DNA from: DAOSXA01 sp964526835
Lineage (GTDB): Bacteria > Zixibacteria > MSB-5A5 > GN15 > FEB-12
DNA length: 64,000 bases
Assembly: GCA_964526835.1 (NCBI GenBank)
Contig: CAZGMK010000018.1
Span: 4,019 to 68,018, forward strand
Direction of reading: 5' to 3'
The position numbers and the translations under genes are program-made. Positions 61,073 through 64,000 of the stretch are shown here, piece after piece. Each line of letters begins with the position of its first letter. The first letter of the stretch is position 1. The notes under the pieces are model-generated. The model searched no databases and had not been told where the DNA came from. It saw only the letters and a program-made list of their open reading frames with translations.

Positions 61073-63711
61073 TCACGGGCATGCCACCGGGGCCGGTCCG
61101 CCGGAGAACATGTAGCTCACCAGATAGACCAGGTCGGAGATATCCGGACCAGCCCCGTCGCCGTTGATATCCGCCTCGGCATAATAGCCGCTTCCGGGCG
61201 GATCTTCGCATGGCGGCGCTGCCCCACCCGAGAACATGTAGCTCACCAGGTAGACCAGGTCGGATATATCGGGGCCGACGCCATCATGGTTGATATCCGC
61301 CCGCAACAGGCAGCAACTGGTCCCTTCGCAGGCATCACCGACGCCGTCGCCGTCAGTGTCTGTCTGGGAAGGATTATAGGTATCCGGACAGTTGTCGCAG
61401 GAATCCGGCACTCCGTCGGCGTCACCGTCCGCCAGGTCATCGTATCCCGGACACAGGTCGCAGGCGTCACCCACACTGTCACCATCGGAATCACTCTGGC
61501 CGGGATTTGCGACGCCGGGGCAGTTATCACACAGGTCCCCGACACCATCCCCATCACCGTCGGCCTGTGATGGATTGTGTACGCCGGGACAGTTATCGCA
61601 CAGGTCCCCGATCCCATCACCGTCACCGTCGGCCTGTGATGGATTGTGTACGCCGGGACAGTTATCGCACAGGTCCCNNNNNNNNNNNNNNNNNNNNNNN
61701 NNNNNNNNNNNNNNNNNNNNNNNNNNNNNNNNNNNNNNNNNNNNNNNNNNNNNNNNNNNNNNNNNNNNNNNNNNNNNCACAGGTCCCCGATCCCATCACC
61801 GTCACCGTCGGCCTGTGATGGATTGTGTACGCTTGGGCAGTTATCGCACAGGTCCCCAATACCATCACCGTCGCCGTCGGCCTGTGATGGATTGTGTACG
61901 CCGGGACAGTTATCGCACAGGTCCCCGATCCCATCACCGTCACCGTCGGCCTGTGATGGATTGTGTACGCTTGGGCAGTTATCGCACAGGTCCCCAATAC
62001 CATCACCGTCACCGTCGGCCTGTGATGGATTGTGTACGCCGGGACAGTTGTCACACAGGTCCCCGATCCCATCCCCATCACCGTCGGCCTGTGATGGATT
62101 GTGTACGCCGGGGCAGTTGTCACACAGGTCCCCGACACCATCCCCATCGCCATCGGCCTGAGCCGGATTCGGAACCATCGGACAGTTGTCGAAGGCATCC
62201 GGGATACCATCACCATCGCTGTCAAGGTAGAAGGTGTTCTCGAAGAAGACATCCTGGTCGGTACCGTTGCGGCCATCATTCCAAATGCAGCCGAAGCCGT
62301 TGGCCATGTTGGCATCGCACTCAAGATAGTCGCCGATGTACATCCCGAAGGGTGGCCATCCAATAGTCGCCACCGGCGGAGTCGGGCCGGCATCCGATAC
62401 CACGCCCTCTATCCAGGTGTTGCCACAATCGGGAGAGAAGGCCAGCCAGGTTTCGACACCTGTGTTGGAAGGATCACTGAGGCGCGAGTAATACAGAACA
62501 TAGATATCGCCGGTGTTCGGATCGACCGATATCTGGGGGGCCCATTGATCGAGCCCATTGCCCATGGGATCAGTGTTTACTCGGATCGGCGGGGTCCAGT
62601 TACCCATCAGGCCGTCCGGACTGGACATGAACCAGATATCATAGTCGGTTCCGCTCGAGTAATCGGCCCATACCACGAAGACCATGCCCGGACACGGCCC
62701 GGGGGCATTGCTTACAGCTACGGCCGCGGTGGGCGCTACATTGATCCCGGGGTTTACGACGGGTGGCCCACCTGCAATAGGCGTGATTACCGGGCCGCCA
62801 CCAGCGAGGATGCCGAAACCGGCCCCCGGGGCCGGCGTGGCGTCAACGTAGAGATTAAGACCGTCTGTCCACGTGATATACATCCCGCCCGGCGGGACGC
62901 CCATATTTCCGATGGCCATTGTAGCCATGTCGGGTCTGTGGGCAGCGATCTGTGTGGGACTGACCGGTCCTCCCCAAATGGCCATCGGGGCCGAAAGTGC
63001 CGGATACGTAGGCGGTGTACCGGGAACGGTGTGCGTATAGGCATACCATATCTGATAGCTGTCGCCCCAGTCATCCATAGGATGCCCGTTACCGTCGGCG
63101 TCACCGCCGGTACCGTCAATGTACTCGACCCAGGCAATGTGTCCGGTGCCCAATGCCGGTGGCGGGTTCGTCATCCAGTCATCGACTTCAATCGCCGAGT
63201 AATCGAACCAATTGATCCCCGGAGTATTGGCCGCGATGAGGACCGGGGCGCCAAAACCAGCGCCGCCTCCTGGAGACAAGTTCATATGGATCGCCCCCGG
63301 ACCGATCCACTGGCCCCCCGGTTGGTAAGCGGTGGCACTCATTAGAAAACCGCCCGTGGGGCCAAATGCCGCAGGCAGCGAGGCCAGGGACGGATTCCAC
63401 TCTTCGGTGAATCCGGTCGGTGGCGGCAGAGTCACGGGCGGCACCCAGCTAAGGCCGCCGTCGAAAGACTGACTGAAACCAATCTGCGATGTGAAGAACC
63501 CTGCCGGCGTAAATTCGGTCCAGACCGAATATATCTCACCGGGCACGACTTCGCTGAGTGATACATCGGCGTTATTCTGCTCGGTCAAAGGTGGGCTGGT
63601 CATGTTTATCCAGCGATTGGGCCAGACCGCAAAGACCGCGGTGGTCAGACCGACGACCGCCAGTGCCAGCATAGTCCACGTCAGCGGATGTCGGAGGTGT
63701 TTGCACGTCAT
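61073..63711 (-). CDS. Secreted protein with thrombospondin-3 repeats and a double dockerin-like C-terminus (interrupted by an assembly gap)
   Basis: Starts at the ATG at 63711, which has AGGAG nine bases upstream; signal sequence TMLALAVVGLTTAVFA. Residues about 30-500 look like a sialidase/BNR-type propeller (VVWADYSSGTDYDIWFMSS, YVLYYSRLSDPSNTG). A long array of 23-residue calcium-binding repeats follows (DNCPGVHNPSQADGDGDG, IGDLC), then two dockerin-type segments with DISDLVYLVSYMFSGG. A run of 100 N inside the array hides an unknown number of repeats and causes an apparent frame change between the two sides, which I read as one gene and not as a frameshift. Extracellular adhesive or cell-surface-scaffold role is probable. 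Confidence 0.82.
61505..62165 (-). repeat. 69-base tandem repeat array in the TSP3 gene
   Basis: Near-identical 69-base units (23 codons). At least eight are visible on the two sides of the N gap. Neighbouring units alternate between G and S at the fifth residue (CPGV and CPSV), which indicates a two-unit higher-order period and recent duplication. Confidence 0.9.
61678..61777. other. Assembly gap (100 N)
   Basis: Exactly 100 N, a scaffold placeholder of unknown true length, inside the tandem array. The repeats are the likely reason the assembly failed here. Confidence 0.99.
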
Positions 63712-64000
63712 AATGAGCACTCCTATGTCTTGGTATTCGTCCTGCGTTCAGTTCGTTTATCCGAATCAGTCGCGTGGCGGCTACAATGGTTCTGTGAAGT
63801 ACACCGTAATATGGTGTTAAAGGGCGATTCTGTCAAATGTTAAGGCTCTTCGGGAGTGAGACTTCCGAAAAATACGCCCGGGCGGGCCGCACTAGCGCGC
63901 CCGGTGGAGTCCTCGATCAATTACAGCCGGCCGGCGCCGGGCCACTAGCAGGCTATTGAAAAACTCGACGTTTTAGCTGATTTATCAAAGTGATGTTTGT
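63712..64000. other. Gap upstream of the TSP3-dockerin gene; no gene seen
   Basis: A minus-strand TTGACA (63836-63831) with a weak TATTAC (63811-63806, 19-base spacing) could be the promoter; a small palindrome ACACC-N7-GGTGT overlaps the -10. The last 60 bases hold CAGGCTATTGAAAAACT, a motif of a kind often seen at insertion-sequence ends. No reading frame continues with credible composition. Confidence 0.4.

Noticed and set aside
61073..61780. Apparent frameshift in the TSP3-dockerin gene across position 61,7xx
   Set aside because: The frame change coincides exactly with a 100-N placeholder of arbitrary length; both sides continue the same repeat and domain order.
61505..62165. CRISPR array
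   Set aside because: The periodic 69-base units are contiguous coding repeats without unique spacers, and no cas genes are present.
61392..62366. Plus-strand Ser/Pro- or His/Arg-rich proteins over the TSP3 array
   Set aside because: They are translations of the tandem repeat in wrong frames.

Overview
The window is G+C-rich bacterial chromosome with 59 protein-coding genes that I can support, no rRNA or tRNA gene that I could find, and one run of 100 N. It looks like an uncultured Gram-negative bacterium of the FCB/candidate-phylum kind. The evidence is a TolC-type outer-membrane protein, Tat-exported Rieske protein, periplasmic multihaem cytochrome c, a secreted protein ending in a FlgD-like domain, and a secreted protein with thrombospondin-3 repeats and a double dockerin-like tail (motif DISDLVYLVSYMFSGG). 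That dockerin style is one I associate with candidate phylum Zixibacteria; this is inference from memory, not a search result.

Layout. 1-3283 (-): secF (cut by the window edge), secD and a small membrane protein, driven by a near-consensus promoter that diverges from that of a secreted M16 peptidase (3455-6211, +). 6327-8147 (+): Na/phosphate cotransporter and PhoU-like protein. 8395-11090 (-): methyltransferase, XrtA-type polysaccharide deacetylase and a MiaB-like radical SAM protein. 11222-14019 (-): Ca/cation exchanger, EIIA-CBS regulator, DUF502 protein. 14098-24269 (-): eleven-gene complex I operon nuoABCDHIJKLMN with no nuoEFG. 24601-31346: acetyltransferase, small membrane protein, thiol peroxidase, CDP-alcohol phosphatidyltransferase, type II NADH dehydrogenase, a binding-protein/TolC fusion and an orphan response regulator. 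31695-39214 (+): complete ATP synthase operon atpZIBEFHAGDC, ending in a strong terminator. 39398-46295 (+): yceD-rpmF-plsX-fabHDG-acpP-fabF-rnc. 46582-49610 (+): a histone-H1-like protein with a Myb/SANT-like core, and a large exported GDD-repeat protein. 49882-54459 (-): cyclic-nucleotide-binding-domain/aspartase fusion and a secreted FlgD-domain protein. 54655-56667 (+): S9 peptidase. 56820-59641 (-): Rieske, cytochrome b and a nine-haem cytochrome c. 59737-63711 (-): GT9 glycosyltransferase and the TSP3-dockerin protein.

Together the respiratory genes describe an electron-transport chain: complex I lacking the NADH module, a separate type II NADH dehydrogenase, a quinol-oxidising Rieske/cytochrome b unit whose partner is a multihaem cytochrome instead of c1 or f, and a proton-type ATP synthase. 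Perfect CRP-type palindromes (TGTGA-N6-TCACA) lie both upstream of the atp promoter and in the nuo leader, suggesting a shared CRP/FNR-family regulator. The lipid and ribosome cluster is the conserved bacterial arrangement. Other items worth attention are a three-copy dispersed intergenic repeat of about 150 bp, promoters placed so close to start codons that leaderless mRNAs are likely, and several unusual domain fusions.

Limits: all family assignments come from reading the sequence; no searches or structure predictions were run. Promoter, operator and terminator calls are by eye.
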